This document shows, in pieces, positions 34,640 to 49,582 of a DNA stretch of 64,000 bases. A program made the position numbers and the translations under genes. The stretch comes from Adiantum capillus-veneris. Lineage: Eukaryota > Streptophyta > Polypodiopsida > Polypodiales > Pteridaceae. Positions within the stretch are counted from its first letter, which is position 1. Each line of letters begins with the position of its first letter. The notes below the pieces were generated by a model that worked only from the letters and a program-made list of their open reading frames with translations, was not told where the DNA came from and searched no databases. Location: assembly GCA_014529385.2 (NCBI GenBank), contig CM043944.1, forward strand, positions 84,107,384 to 84,171,383, in the 5' to 3' direction.

Positions 34640-35250
34640 TATAATTACAGTACATGGTGTTTCCCTATTGTTAAAAGCACGATATTCCCATTTGACACAT
34701 TGTTAAGCTTACTTGCAGCCCCTCTTTTGGCATCACTGGAATTGCTTACAATACAATATTCCAAAATGTAAACATCATTGTTCACCGCGTATTCACCTTC
34801 ATAGTAACACCATATTCCCATCACATGGCTGTATGTGTGCAAAAAATTGAGCAACTTACCTCTCTGTGAAGATTGACATATTTGATGCAAAATACACCAT
34901 TGTAATGCAAGACTCTACTCATAAGCTTCCATTCTTTAGTGTCCACATTGTACACCTTAGGTTTGAGGTCTGGGTCATGATGTGCTGCATGTAGCTATCT
35001 AAATCTAATGGCATCATAAATGCAATGAAAGAAGGCCCTTCGATAGTTCATGGGAGTCGAAATTTCCCATCTACATCAACCGGCGATGTCCAACATGTAC
35101 ATGCCAGTGCAAATTGCATCTGCCATTGTGGTCCCAATCACCCATCATGAAGATAGTGCCATCGCCACATGCTATGCCACAATCATGTAGAACCCTAAGA
35201 GGTACATAGGCAAGAATTGGGGGGATAGCCTCCTCCATGTCTAGCTATTA
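34640..35250 (-). pseudogene. Kelch-repeat-like gene remnant (left-arm copy)
   Basis: Minus-strand pieces include YVPLRVLHDCGIACGDGTIF, an HWHVHV stretch, then NVDTKEWKLMSRVLHYNGVF and YILEYCIVSNSSDAKRGAAS in another frame. The pattern DG-x-IF-x-MGG-W-D ... H-V ... W resembles kelch beta-propeller repeats of plant F-box/kelch proteins. Several stops and frame changes make it a pseudogene. The F-box itself is not seen. It is the only host-gene-like sequence in the window, and the assignment is tentative. Confidence 0.42.
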
Positions 35251-36829
35251 TTTGCAAGTATGAAACAAAGCATTAGTTTTGTGTGTAATAGGGGTATATC
35301 ACATGATGGCATGCATCATCTAGTCGCACATGTTTTATGTCATGTAATGTCTATTTGTATGTAATTTTATTGTGTTTGTGTGTACATGCATGCATACTAT
35401 GGATGCATACATGTGTCTATCTTTTTGCATAAAAAAAGCACTCGATCAAAATGAACTCAGAATATATATAAGATCATGGTTTTTCTGTATGCAAATAAAA
35501 AACCGAATAGAGAATATTATGTTCTACTTGTGCCATGGCAAGTTAGGATGGGAATTGGTTGAGCTACAATATTCTAGTATGGAGAGGTAATGAGGTCTTG
35601 TCAAGGACCTCTTTGTGTTAATAGCTTGAAAGCAATCAAAGGTTTCTACATCAGAGAGTTGATGAAGCAAAACCAATCCATTAAAGAAAATTGTGCAATG
35701 TTCCCGCCTGGTGAGTTAGTTTTAGTTGTGAGGCTATTGCAAAGCATGGCCTTAGATGTTGCCACCAAAACCTGCCCCGAGCATGCCATGGTAGTCTAGG
35801 TAGGATGTAATCCAAAGTTAAATAGTTAACAATAGTTAACAAATCAAGTTGCTTGCATCGTCAAAGTCAGGTTGCTACATTTTGTGATTGTTTGTAGCTA
35901 ATTCAAGGGTAAGCAAAGGGCTAGATTATCTTCTCATGCACTCATATGCAAAGATGGTAGACTACAATGATGGAAATGTTTGTCAAGTATTTTGTGCAAT
36001 GTCTATCAAGTCTTATGTGCCCATTGTTGTTGATTGCCCTTCTCCAACATCACGTCACATAAAAATTAGAGAACATTGTTGTTGTTTGCACACCTTGCCC
36101 CTACCCCATTCCCACCTTGCGTTGTGCTACCCTACTCTTGCTTTGCGGTTGAGGCAACCCTGCTTTATGTAGCCCGTTCCGTGTCGTTCATAATCCTGTA
36201 GCATGTGACATGACACCTTGCTTCTTTGTTCCATCCAAAACGTCCTTAAAATTCAAAAGATACAATCATTGGTTTTGTTGAATTGGACCGTCGATCCCAT
36301 GCTTTAGCCTTGTGGTATATAAAGTGGGGAATGCGAACCTACCTTTTCCTAAGCACTGCTTGGAAGTCAAGCTTGATTAGGAAAAAGTGAACCAATGGGT
36401 ATACTAGATGAGGGAGAACCTCACAATTTCATTACATTAGGAAGAGGATGGATTTTAGAGGGGCCTCTTTATTTTCCATTGATTATGGAGGTGATTAACA
36501 TTTTGACGAATAGGTACACTCCATGTGTGCAAAAATGGTGGGTGTGTAAGAGTGGGCAAAGGATAGACTTTTCCCCCCAAAAAGAACGTGAACAATTTCA
36601 TGATTTTTGACCTTCTAGAAATCCTATATATAGTCTTTGATTTGAGCGGAGATTATATATTTGTGATCTACACATTGAGCCTTTCCATAGATATGCTACA
36701 TATTATGGTTTAACCTGCCATTAGATTTTTAATTTCATTTTGGGGAAAACAACTTGAACTCAAATAAACTAATAGTCTTGAGTGTTTGAATTCAAAAGCT
36801 AATTTTTGATCGTTTTCTTAATTTTAAAG
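35251..36829. other. Non-coding part of left arm
   Basis: No recognisable gene. Matches 59263-60389 in reverse complement. A 69-codon frame at 35590-35799 has a counterpart at 59835-60044 (LKAIK, MKQNQS, RLLQSMAL shared), but codon differences fall at all positions, so I do not call it a gene. Confidence 0.6.
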
Positions 36830-38177
<1,348 letters not shown>

Positions 38178-40448
38178 TGTCATCTTTCTCACACGCTGTC
38201 TCTAACCACCACAATCTTTATCTCTCTCCTCTACAAGTGTATCCAAGATTTGCTAATGAGATTCTTCCTAAAATAATTCTTTGCCCTAGGCTTTCAATGG
38301 TTTGTCATAGGAACAAAAATTTTGGCATGTAGGGAAGTCACTCTAAATCACTTCCTCATTTTGTCCTTTCTGTATGGGCTAGTTGAGAGTGTTGTGTCCA
38401 AGGTTCTTTTGCTCATTGATCTGTCTACTACTCAAATTTAGGAGATATATCCTCCAAAAGAATTGCATTTACTTGAGCAAGTGCCTTCATTCTCCCATCA
38501 TTGGATGAATTACCTCTTGCATTTATAGGTGGATAATTAACAGTTGGAATTCCCCTTTCATTCCTATGTTTGCACAATAGTTCACATGCAAGTCCCTGCC
38601 TGTGTCCTAGAGTTCCATAGTAAGTACATGGCTCCATTGGATTATTTTGTTGCTAATATTGAGATGCACATTCTGCCAATTCCCTTGCTGAAATGTCTTT
38701 GGTGGACCTATATTCTAAAATTTGGTCATAAAGGGTTGTGGTTCCACCACATTTTCCCCTAATTTTGTGATATTTTCCTTCCATGAAATTAGGATTATAA
38801 TAATAATTTTCATTATCATGCCCCCAGGCTCCCCCCGGGTCTCTAACATACCTACAAAAATGGTGGTTTGGAGGGACTTACACATGGTGAAGGTTGGATC
38901 TCTTTTAACTTCTCTAGAATTGGTATGTTAATGTTGGAGGTGTCTTCATAATCTACTTTACCATTTTTCTTGCTCCCTTTACTCTTCTGGTTCTTTGGAT
39001 TAATATTTTTCTTTTCTTTTTTTTGCTTTGCACTCATGTATCTTCTTCATCATATTTGTTTTTGACTGCTCAACTGAATCAAAATCTTCCTCTTCATCTT
39101 GATCCTCATCAAAACCTTCCTCTTTTGAATCTGCATCCTGCTTGGATTTGTTCTTCTGACTCTTCTTTGCTCACTTGTCCCATATCTTATTTTAGTTCTC
39201 ATTGCTGCATCCATCAAGTTACCAAAGTCCCATGGTTGGGTGAGAGGTGCATGGCTTGAAATAGCACTCTTAATGCTTCCTAAAACCTCTATAAAAGTAA
39301 TCACCCAACTGCTCCCAGGATGGTCTCTAGTTTCCTTACATTGTATTCATTAGGTTCTCAAGATGTTGTGCATAATCTTCCATGAATAACTTTTTTGTTT
39401 AATTTTCTTGATCTTCTTTTAAGCCCTAAATCTTGCAAAAAATCTACTCTTCAAGTTATCATAATTTGGAAAAATTGCAATTCCGTACTACATGAACCAT
39501 TTCATGGATTTCCCGTGAAGTGTGGCTAAAAAATTCTCCTGCTTAATTGCATCATTATATAGCACATCATACCCACTTGAAAACCACCTATTCTCAAACT
39601 ACCCCACATCTGGCTGTCAGCATCCTAGGATTCTATCCCACTGTATTTTGCTACCCCTGAAGTTAGGGTTGGGTGATGGAAGTTAAGCCATTATTGGTGG
39701 TTGAGGGCATGGTTGACCCCCCCCCCCCCAACGGATTAGATGGGACTGGTGGTAATGGGGATAAATATAATTTGGGTGGTTGAAACCTCAATTTCCTTCT
39801 TGCCCTCCAACCAATTGGTGGATAACCCTTTTAGGAGCCTCTAGGGTCCTTCCTTTCTCTTTTGGCTTGGGTGAAGAACTCTCCCCTGCTTCCTATTCTA
39901 GGTTTCCCCTTGTATGGCTGGATTCCAATGAATCTGTCACCTCAATAATTGGTGGCAACCCTATATTCACTCCCACTTTAGGGATATCATCCCCTGCATC
40001 TCCCCCTATTCTCTGAATTTGAGATTCCAATCCATCTTCTCTTCTAAAATTTGGTCCCCTAAACCACTCATGCATTTCTTCTTCTTCTTCTATGGAATCT
40101 CAGATAGTGTAAAAAGAAAGGCCCTCAGGATCATTTCACACCCCAAAGGCCATAGAACTACTGACCCTATAATGATGAATCCTTAGGGCTATGTTCAATC
40201 TCAGGTCATCTGGGAGTAAGTTAAAGTATGCATTCAAAAAAGCATTGTTGTACTCCTCTCTTTCTTCCTCTTCAGCCTCAAAAACTCATTAGGTTCAATC
40301 CCCATCATACCCCAACAATCCCATTGCCCAATTGACCAACTAAATACTCTCCACAATTAGTAGGATCACCAAGTGTAGAAGAGAGATAGAAAGATGGTGG
40401 TGGGTACAGAGAGAGTGTGAGCGAGATGATGAGAGAGAGAGAGAGAGA
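38178..40448 (-). pseudogene. gag: Reversed chromovirus gag segment with inverted-repeat ends
   Basis: On the minus strand: HEWFRGPNFRREDGLESQIQ, DDIPKVGVNIGLPP, a proline-rich region, SHAPLTQPWDFGNLMDAAM, GTSEQRRVRR, then a knuckle region around GTLGHRQGLACELLCKHRNE. This is gag of the same family as the pol fragments on either side, but in opposite orientation to them. Ends: CATCTTTCTCACAC ... ACCACCACAATC near 38180 and its near complement near 40420 form inverted repeats of about 65 bp, each capped by CT/GA repeats. Many stops and frameshifts. Confidence 0.72.
39717..39729. repeat. Homopolymer C run
   Basis: About 13 C in a row inside the gag remnant; a likely sequencing or replication-slippage site. 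Confidence 0.9.
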
Positions 40449-40559
40449 TGAATAGAAACACCACAATAGAGATCTTCTTTCATTAATTCTTTGATTACAA
40501 CATAAAAACTCTATTGTATAACTTCCCCATGCCCCTTGGTGCCTCCTCCTAGGCAGCCC

Positions 40560-41017
40560 TTGAATGCTCCCACAAACCTTAGTTAAAGGTCTAGGAATTA
40601 GTGCATTTAACTTTTATGTCTCAACAACACTTAATGTCGCTCTAGCTACTACACCCATCTTAGCTATTGTTGATCCAATAAAACCTTTTTTTCTAGAGAC
40701 AGATGCTAGTAATCAAGCTATTAGAGAAGTTATTTTGCAAGAAGGAAGGCGAATTGTTTTTGAAAGGAAGGAACTTAATTCTACATAGAAAAATTATTAT
40801 GCTTATGAAAGAGAGCTTTATGCAACAGGGTCTATGCTGAAAAAAAATCAATAATATTTTTATGGTGCTCAATTTGAAATAGAGTTTGACCTAAGAAGTA
40901 TAAAGTGGTATACACCGCAAGTTGACTTAAAGGGTCAAAAGGCTAGGATGTGGATTAAAATTTGTTAGGAGTATAATGTAAATTTACAAAATCAGATAGG
41001 ACGATACAATGCATGGT
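40560..41017 (+). pseudogene. pol: Chromovirus E RNase H fragment (left arm)
   Basis: Frame 40564-40788 reads TTPILAIVDPIKPFFLETDA, SNQAIREVILQEGRRIVFER, KELNST: the start of a gypsy RNase H (LETDAS, LQEGRPIAF). It continues after a stop as YAYERELYATGSMLKK and FYGAQFEIEFD. No integrase follows on this side. Counterpart: minus strand 47477-47940. Confidence 0.82.
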
Positions 41018-41410
41018 AGTTACTTAGCAGCTTGAAACCACTCAACCAACATCATGCAGCTTGAGCCTTTTGCATGAAACCACTCAACCAACATCATAAG
41101 AGTCCTCTTTGTGCCAGACTTTGCTTTCAGAGATCTGCTAAAAAAAACATGCATGAGTTCAACATTTGGAACTTGTATAATAAACAAGATTCTTAATATA
41201 TTTTGTACTATTTTACAAGTATTTATATCCAACTTGAACTAAAAGATGTGGAAATATACATTATGGTGAGATTCCACTTCCAATAACCATGGATTTGAAG
41301 CAACAATGTGTAAGATATAGTAAATAATGTCAATAGAGACAAAGTCATGTAAAAGCTCTAATATATCAAAGATTAGAAGGTTAGGCAAGATCTAAGAAGA
41401 GAAGGAATGA

Positions 41411-41414
<4 letters not shown>

Positions 41415-41490
<76 letters not shown>
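41415..41490. repeat. (GT)n(GA)n microsatellite
   Basis: GT run 41415-41460 followed directly by a GA run 41461-41490. Confidence 0.97.
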
Positions 41491-41493
<3 letters not shown>

Positions 41494-42121
41494 GACTCAT
41501 GTGCTATGTTTCTCATGGCAGCATCACTACAAGATTAGGATCACCTACATCGCTTAGCCTTAAACAAAAGGGTTGATGACCTGGGCCTTTGCTAGCCCGG
41601 GGTGTTTCCTAGGTCTTCTTTTTGGTTAGGCTCATCTACACAGCTAGTGCATTGAGAGATTGAATGACCTAAATGACTAATGCATCGGGGATTCTGCTTT
41701 GGCTTTATCTAAACACTCAATGTTGATCATGGAAGAAATGTGTTGCCTAAATTGGTATGGTTGGTGTTGATTCTCTACCACCTATTGGTATTCGAGATCC
41801 TTTTATAGCTTGAGTTTATGGAGGGAGGCAAAGCGGCTTCAGCCTATGCGTGGCTCACATAGGTTTGAGGTGTTTTGGCTTGCTCCCTGCGAAGTGAAAT
41901 TCTCTTTGTTCATAGTAAAGAGGAAGTGTATGGGTAGACCAATCAATTCCTACATAGGGTCCAATGCTCTGCTAGTCATTTATATTTCTTTTATGTTATG
42001 GTATACCTAGATTTTGTTATTGCATTAATTCATGGTTGCATGTTTCACTTAGATGGGGCATATAAAAATTTTCTTTTGTCATTTTCTTGTGTCTCTGCAC
42101 ACTCTATTTCACCCTCCACTC

Positions 42122-42252
<131 letters not shown>

Positions 42253-44989
42253 CACAATACAGTGTACACATATAGTCATCCTCCACCTTGTTACTTTTTG
42301 AGTACGCTTTCACTAATACCTCCCATTCAGAGGTAGCACTAGTTTCTAGGTGCCTCTGGATCTAGTCTGGCTCATGGCTTAAACTTCATGCTAGGTTGGG
42401 AAAACATACATACATAACTCTTATGTATATTCAAATTTTATAAAAGTGTAAATTGTGTATTTGACATAGACCTGTGGGGGGAGAGGTATCTCTCAATTTG
42501 TGTCCTTACATGAATTCATGTAAATGAGGAACTATTGGATGATTATGAGTTCCTTTGATGTTTTGTAACTAATTGTCAAGAATTATCCAAAGAATTGGTT
42601 TGTGCACTCTTGTCTATCTTCTTGCTTCTTTCAATGTCAAGTAATTTCTCTTTGTTTTTTTGTTTCAAAACAGTATTCCTCATCATACATAATCACAAAA
42701 AAGCAGCATTGATAGAAGTGTTGGTATTACCATCAATATAAGCATCGGTAGTTTAAAATTTTGTTTTTATTCAATTTGAGACTCCCTCCAAATTTACCAA
42801 TGCATGCCAAAACTATGAGTTCTTCAATGCAATTATATACTTGAGGACTACTTTTAACCAATCAAGAAGTAGGTTTCCCCAATTTGAAAAAAATAAAAAA
42901 TTTCTCCAAACATCCCAAATGCATAAGTGAAGGGTGAGTTTAGGAAATGAAAAGTTAAAATATTATTATTGTCCGTATAAAGACAAGGTGAAAATTTATT
43001 ATTGCCTACATAAGACTATTGAGAATAATTTCATATTAAGAGGCTATTTTGTGAGAGAGAGAAATAGAAAATGACACGAGTATTTTAAAACATGTGGTAT
43101 CACAATTAAATATTATATTTTTTGAAAGAAATATAACAATGATATATTTAGATTACAATATATTACAAAAGCATAGAAAATATTGTCTGACACAATAGTC
43201 AATTCCTCTCTTTAAAGGAGAAGTACACAAATGTCAACATCCTCTCATAAGGGCCTAAAAGAAATAATAAAAAGTAAGGTTATTATCATCAGTCCACCAT
43301 GTGGAGCTAATCAAAAAACTTTATTCAACGGTCTACAGATGCACCCAGAATCCAACCCTTTACTAAGGACAATAAAGAGGTGAGCGAGCCTAGATTGACA
43401 CATTTGTATTCATTACTTTGATTCTAGCTTTCTTTTATTGTTTTCTTCTATTTAGAGTTTCTTTGCACGACATAGGAAGTGAATTTTTTTTTGAAGCCAG
43501 TAGGGAATGTATTAATTATTACATCTCCCTATACATTTGATTAAATATACAAGAACTGCTTTCACTCACTTAAGGATTGTAGCTCTCATATGTGTAGTGA
43601 CAAATAACATACATCAAATAAAATCTATGATGGTGTGAAATGCAAGACTTCAAGGATCTCTATATACCTAGTACACTAGTACAAGACATACAAGCCTTGA
43701 CTAGCAAGTAATTTCTAGTATATACTCATCCCTGAAACCAACTCCAATCCCTTTATGGACTAGTGCTTTTTTTACGGTTAGCATGATCCTATAGAGACCC
43801 AATTTTTTCATCATCATACCTTTGTCTTATGCCAAAGTTTTAAATCATTTACGATGTGGTTACAAATATTAACAATCACATTCAACCCAATATTAGGACC
43901 TATGAGACTTAGTAACCTTAGGTCAATTCACAAGGAGAATTATTTGTACTTGACACAAGGATACTCTTCCCAAGGATCTACCTAGTCAAAAGGTTGAAAT
44001 TGGTAGATTTCTATTTTATAGAAAATAGCACGCCATGCTTTATAAATGCCGCGATGGTCACCCCAAGCTATTAAAAATCTTTGCACGTCCATCACATTAT
44101 ATAAAAATCCCAAGGGGCTTATCGGTCGGGGTGGTTTTTGCAAGTTAACAAGAAAATCACGTTAATATTTAACACATAAAGTGATCTCTAAATTTTATTA
44201 ACATGTTAATGAAATCCCTGTTGTGCGAGCTACTATATGAAGGAGGACGTCATTCGAAAGAGGTCTAGGGCCACTCACAACCATGAGGTCCGTCTGAGTA
44301 ACATTCATACTGATGAGAGGATTTGTGTACCTGAGCCACAACAAATTTCAGCCCTGGATTAGTGCTAGTGGATCTTTAGTCTTTGGAGTTTCATATCTAG
44401 TGTAAACTCTTTAACGTTATAACATTGCATCCCTTGTGAAATAGATAATAATGTTAGAAATGAAAAAATTGATCATAAATAGAAGGAACCTTCTAAGAAA
44501 CACCATGCATCTATTTCCTTGATTGTATAAAACAAATTTAGAGAATGAAGAAATAAGATCACTACCACTTGCCACGGGATGATTGGTTACTCAATTAAAC
44601 ATGAAAGGTGTGATGCAAAATCAATCACACTGAGAGATCTTTGCATGTAAAAATCAATACTTTACCCAACCACCTTGCCCTATACTTATAGGATAGCCCC
44701 CGTGCTGTCCCACTTAGCCCTTGGTCTTACAGTACTTCCGTCTTAGAGAAGCATTTTTGTCCTATAAAAAAAAGTGGGGTATTTTTTCTTGAAAAAACTA
44801 ATGTTTTCCCAAGTGGCACCTTCTTTAGGTTGGTTTTTTCATTTAACTAATGCGCTTGGGTTCATGCGGTCGTGTTAGAGGTTCAATGAAGTTGATCCTA
44901 ACCTGATTATCAATTACATTCTTGTCCCTATTCAAGAATTTATGTAATCAACTTACATGAAAAACCATATGAATGCATGTAAAAAAGTT

Positions 44990-45440
44990 TAGAGGCCATA
45001 TCTCCAACTCTCTTGAGTATTTTGAATGGGCCACAATATCTAGGAGATAGCTTAGGCATAGGACCAATTCTCATACTTTTTGAATGCTCTAGAACACATG
45101 AGAATACCTATTCACCTTCCATGAAAGTGACTTGCTAATGGTTCACATTAGCATAATTCTTGTATCTGTCTTGTACTTTTTAAACATTTTGATAAGCAAT
45201 TTTCAGCATATTTATTTGGTCTTGGATAAAGTCCTTGATTTGCCAAATTTTCTCATTAGCCAACCCCGTCATAACTAGTGATCTAGGTTGAAAACCATAC
45301 ATAAGAATGAAGAGACTAAACCTAGTTGTAACATGGTTTGAACTATTATAAACAAACTCTAAAATAGAGAGAAAATCTTTTCAATTGGATTGCTTCTTGC
45401 AAAGGTAAGCTCTTAGAATATTTCTCTAGTACCTGATTAA
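44990..45440 (-). pseudogene. pol: Chromovirus E integrase, C-terminal fragment
   Basis: Minus-strand text: YGFQPRSLVMTGLANEKIWQ, IKDFIQDQINMLKIAYQNV, VFSCVLEHSKSMRIGPMPKL, SPRYCGPFKILKRVGDMAYK. This matches the GPY/F region after the gypsy integrase core. It belongs with 46640-47940, from which it is separated by a repeat block. Confidence 0.82.
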
Positions 45441-46640
45441 AATGATGGAGAGGGAAAATGGGGAACACACCCATCACACAAAAAATGCATCTCTAGAGCT
45501 CAAGGCATTCACAGCACCCCTATCCTCTCAAAAACACCTTCAAAAGACACAACAGACGCTACCAAGCCACCACCTACACACCTCTCAATGAACACATGCT
45601 TAGTTGGACCTCCATTCATCGTACACACTCTGTCAGTGCTTGTTTCATCACTTCCAACACACACTAACGCTCAATTTCATTCTCTTTGCACCGCAAAGCA
45701 ATCTGCGGGCACACACCTCTGTCGGTACCAACACTCACACAAAGAGAAAGAGAAAGAGAGGGGGGAAGGGGAAATGATGCTAAAAACACAAGGAATGGCT
45801 TGATATTACAATGCCACACTGGCAAGCTCCAATGAAAACCAGCCCTTAAGGCTTCACTCTTGGCTTTTTTATCTCTCACAGTCCCCAAACTGAGGGAAAA
45901 AAGCCCTTAAAAGTCCAAAAATTGGGTTTTATAGAGGTCCCATCCCTTGTTTTAAATCTTAGACCTCTTTGGACCCCTTGGGTGCTTTATTTAGCAATCT
46001 TTACAAGGCTTGAAGCCTCTGGGATGACTTTCCAACTCTCTCAACACCTAGACCTTCCATCGCAATTGAACCTTTTTGAAGCTATCGTGCATACATTTTC
46101 ATTCTCTTTGCACCAAAAAGCAATTTGTGGGCACCCACCTCTGTCGGTACTAACACTCACACAAAAAACAAGAGAAAGAGAGGGGGAAAGGGAAAACGAT
46201 CCTAGAAACATGAGGAATGGCTTGATATTACAATGCCACACTGGCAAGCTCCAATGAAAACTAGCGCTTAAGGCTTCACTCTTGGATTTTTGATCTCTCA
46301 TAGTCCCCAAACTAAGGGGAAACCCTTAAAAAGTCCAAAATTTGGGTTTTATAGAGGTCCCATCCCTTTTTGAACCTCTTTGGACCCCTTGGGCGCTTTG
46401 TTTAGCAATCTTTACAAGGCTTGAAGTATCTGGGCTGACTTTCCAACTCTCTCAACACCTGGACTTTCCATCCCAATTGGACCTTTGTGAAGCCATCATG
46501 CATACATTTCCATGGCCTAGTGCCTTCATATTTGCTCTAGCATCCTGCCATGCCCCTGTCTGCACCCGTAGCACTACCTAGCACCACTTCTAGGCTCAAC
46601 CAACTTTGGTTGCACCAATGTTGAGTTTGCCCAACCATCT
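45441..46640. repeat. Tandem repeat block, about 420-bp period, in integrase remnant
   Basis: Motifs such as 'attctctttgcaccg' (45677, 46101), 'gatattacaatgccacac' and 'gggttttatagaggtccc' recur at about 420-bp spacing, with a third partial copy from about 46370. The block lies between DHDPKFNSH and NQVLEK of the integrase on the minus strand, replacing about 30 codons. No coding motif is recognised. Confidence 0.82.
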
Positions 46641-47940
46641 CTGGATAATCTGGAGTATTGATATTGATTTGTGCTCCCAATCATTTAAACACAACCCTTT
46701 ATCAATGACTATTAAACTTGGGATCGTGATCACTCATGATATTTATGGAAAATCCATATAGCCTATATAGATTGTCAACAAACAACTTAGCTAGCTCTAG
46801 TATTTTGATGGTGGGCTTGGTTGAAATATACTTACAAATTTTAATCAACCTATCTACGATTACCCATACTGATTCATGACCTCGTACAGTGGTTGGTAGA
46901 CCCACAATGAAATCCATAGAGATACTCTTCCATTTACCATTGGGAATCTCCAAAGGACATAAGATGCCTTCTCATTTTAGGCGCTCTATTTTATTAACTT
47001 GACAGTTTTGGCAATGTAGGACATAGTCTTGAACATACTCATGTAAACCTAGACAATATGAGTATCATTGTGCAAGGATATAAGTCTTGTTTATGCCTAG
47101 GTTCCCCGCACTTAGACTGTCATGAAACTCATAAAGAATTTGACATAGAATGTCTACGTCCAATGGTACACAAACTCTCCCCTGGTGAGTAGGTACCCAT
47201 CATCAATGGATCAATTCTTCCATGTAGTTAGTTCATCATCAATGGATCAATTCTTCCATGTAGTTAGTTCATCAGTCAAAAGAGGAGAACCAAGTATGGA
47301 GGAAATAGACACACTACAAGTATTGGAGTGAGAAGGATCTCTCTTTTTGACATGACTCCACACCTTTGAGTATGCATCATCATGCTCACATGTACCTTTA
47401 AGAGGCTCCAAAAACTCGCTTTTAAGTTTTGTGAATAGAAGAGAGTTGATCTCAGGCATTCTACTAAGTGCATCAATTACCATGCATTGTATCATCCTTT
47501 ACGACTTTGTAGCTTTGCATTATACTCCTAACAATTTGTAGTCTACTTGCTGGCATTTTGACCCTTTAGGTCAACTTGCAGTGTAAACCACTTTATACTT
47601 CTAAGGTCAAACTCTATTTCAAATTGAGCACCATAAACATAAGATTGAAATGTTTTTAGCGCAGACACTATTTCATAAAGCTCTCTTTTATAAACAAAAT
47701 AAATTTTCTATATAGAATTAAGTTTCTTGATTTCAAAAACAATTGGCCTTTCTTCTTGCAAAAGAACTGCTCTAATAGCTTGATTACTAGCATCTATATC
47801 TTGCAAAAAAGGTTTCATTGGATCTACAAAAGCTAAGATGGGTGCAGTAACTAGATCGACCTTAAGAGTTGTTGAGTTGTAAAAGTTAAATGCACTAATT
47901 CCTAGACCTTTAACTTAGGTTTGTGGGAGCATTCAAGGGT
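46641..47940 (-). pseudogene. pol: Chromovirus E RNase H to integrase fragment (right arm and spacer)
   Basis: Minus strand from 47940: RNase H like that at 40560, then the end of RNase H, VIDALSRMPEINSLLFTKLK, followed by degenerate integrase zinc region, then MEIPNGKWKSISMDFIVGLP, WVIVDRLIKICKYI and INIMSDHDPKFNSH (first and second Asp of the integrase triad). Stops and frame changes throughout. Duplicated 'catcaatggatcaattcttcc' at about 47202 and 47231. Confidence 0.85.
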
Positions 47941-48037
47941 TGCCTAGGAGGAGGCACCAAGGGGCATTGGGAAGTTATACAATAAGGATTCTATGTTGTA
48001 ATCAAAGGATTGATGAAAGAAGAGCTCTATTGTGCCT

Positions 48038-48040
<3 letters not shown>

Positions 48041-48118
<78 letters not shown>
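48041..48118. repeat. (TC)n microsatellite
   Basis: TC run of 78 bases at the border between minus-strand RNase H and plus-strand gag. It is the mirror of the GA tract at about 40430-40448. Confidence 0.97.
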
Positions 48119-48123
<5 letters not shown>

Positions 48124-48999
48124 CTCGATCACACACCTCTCTAACCACCACCGTCTTTCTCTCTCTCCTCTACACTTGGCGACCCTGCTGATTGTGGAGA
48201 GTATTCAATCAGCCAATTTGGCAATGGGATTTTTGGGGTATGATAGGGCCTGAACCTAATGAGTTTTGAGGCTGAAGAGGAATAATGGGAGGAGTACAAA
48301 AATGTTTTTTTGAATGCATACTTTAACTTACTCTCAAATGACCTGAGATTGAACATAGCCCTGAGGATTCATCAATATAGGGTCAGTGGTTCTATGCCCT
48401 TTGGGGTGTGCAATGCTCTTGAGGGCATGTCTTTTTACAACAAAAAAAAAGTGATTGACTATCTAAGACTCCATAGAAGAAGAATAATAAATGCATGAAT
48501 GGTTTAGGGGACCAGACACCAATTACCACTTATGGCACCAAATTTCAGAAGAGAAGATGGCATTCTTGGTTGGAAGCTCAAATTCAGAGAATAAGGCAAG
48601 ATACAAGGGAGGATATCCCTAAAGTGGGAGTGCTTACGAGGTTGCCAACAATTATTGAGGGGATAGAGTCACAGGAATCCAACCATACAGGGGAAAGCAA
48701 GAACATAAAGTAGGGAGAATTGTTCACCCAAGCCAAAGAGCAAGGAAGGGTCCCAGAGGCTCTTGAAAGTGTTATCCACCAATTGGTTGGAGTCCAAAAA
48801 GACCACTAACTTTTGAGGGCAAAAAGTAAATTGAGGTTTCAACCACCCCAATTCCATGTATCCCCATTACCATCAGTCCCATTTAACCCATTAGGGGGTC
48901 AACCTCTCCCTCAATCACCAGTAATGGCTCAACTCCCACCACCCAATCATAAAGCAAAGGTAGCAAAAATTTAGTGGGAAAGAATCCCAGGATTGTGAA
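48119..48999 (+). pseudogene. gag: Chromovirus gag remnant, first part (right arm)
   Basis: Follows the CT tract and inverted-repeat end (CTCTCTAACCACCACCGTC; ACACTTGGCGACCC). Encoded pieces: LRLNIALRIHQYRVSGSMPF, EAQIQRIRQDTREDIPKVGV, TRLPTIIEGIESQESNHTGE, PLPQSPVMAQLPPPNHKAKV. It stops at the LTR of element C and continues at 57644. Confidence 0.75.
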
Positions 49000-49094
49000 T
49001 GTCATAAACTCTAGTATCTAACCAACCCAAATGATTTTCTCATATTAAAATGATCATTTAATGTGGGAGAATATATAGGAACAAGGGTTAGAAT
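49000..49094 (+). repeat. 5' LTR of element C, first part
   Basis: Matches the start of the 3' LTR at 55999 (TGTCATAAA ... CTAACCAACCCAAATGA ... GGTTAGAAT). Interrupted at 49095 by element D with duplication of AGAAT. Confidence 0.88.
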
Positions 49095-49326
49095 TGTGAG
49101 TGCACAAATGCGGTGCGTGTGCGGAGATTTAGAAGGGGAGAGAGAGAGAGTACACAGGATGTGGGTGGAGCTCCCAAATCTCATTGTATGAGCACAATGT
49201 GAGAATGAATGAGAGCTCCTTATTCTTTCTATGTATAGAGAATAAGGAGATAAATGTGGATAGCCGACGGACACTGGTCGGTAGACTCGGGCAAAGCACG
49301 GTGAGGCATACCTCATTTACCTAACA
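49095..49326 (-). repeat. 3' LTR of element D
   Basis: 232 bp. It matches the right LTR through 'ggtggagctcccaaatctc' and 'gaataaggagataaatgtgg'. It has only a short GA tract, unlike its partner. Confidence 0.9.
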
Positions 49327-49582
49327 TTCTCCCACTAAAGGCTGTGTGCTGATAAGTGTCAAGAAGACTAGCCTACAACTAGTATATACAAGAGGTGAGA
49401 GAAGACGGCTCTCAACCTATTCCCACTGGCTCACTCTGTAACTACTCTAGTGTAGATGCAATATACATACCACTAGGGCTAGAGCTACGATGACAGTCCT
49501 AATGCAGGTATCGAGTGATGACCTGCATGGCTCCACACTGCACAATGCCAGTGCACGACTGACAACTCCCACTAAAAATGCA

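Noticed and set aside
35590-35799. 69-codon frame conserved in both inverted arms (35590-35799 and 59835-60044)
   Set aside because: Codon differences fall at all three positions, so conservation reflects duplication rather than protein selection.
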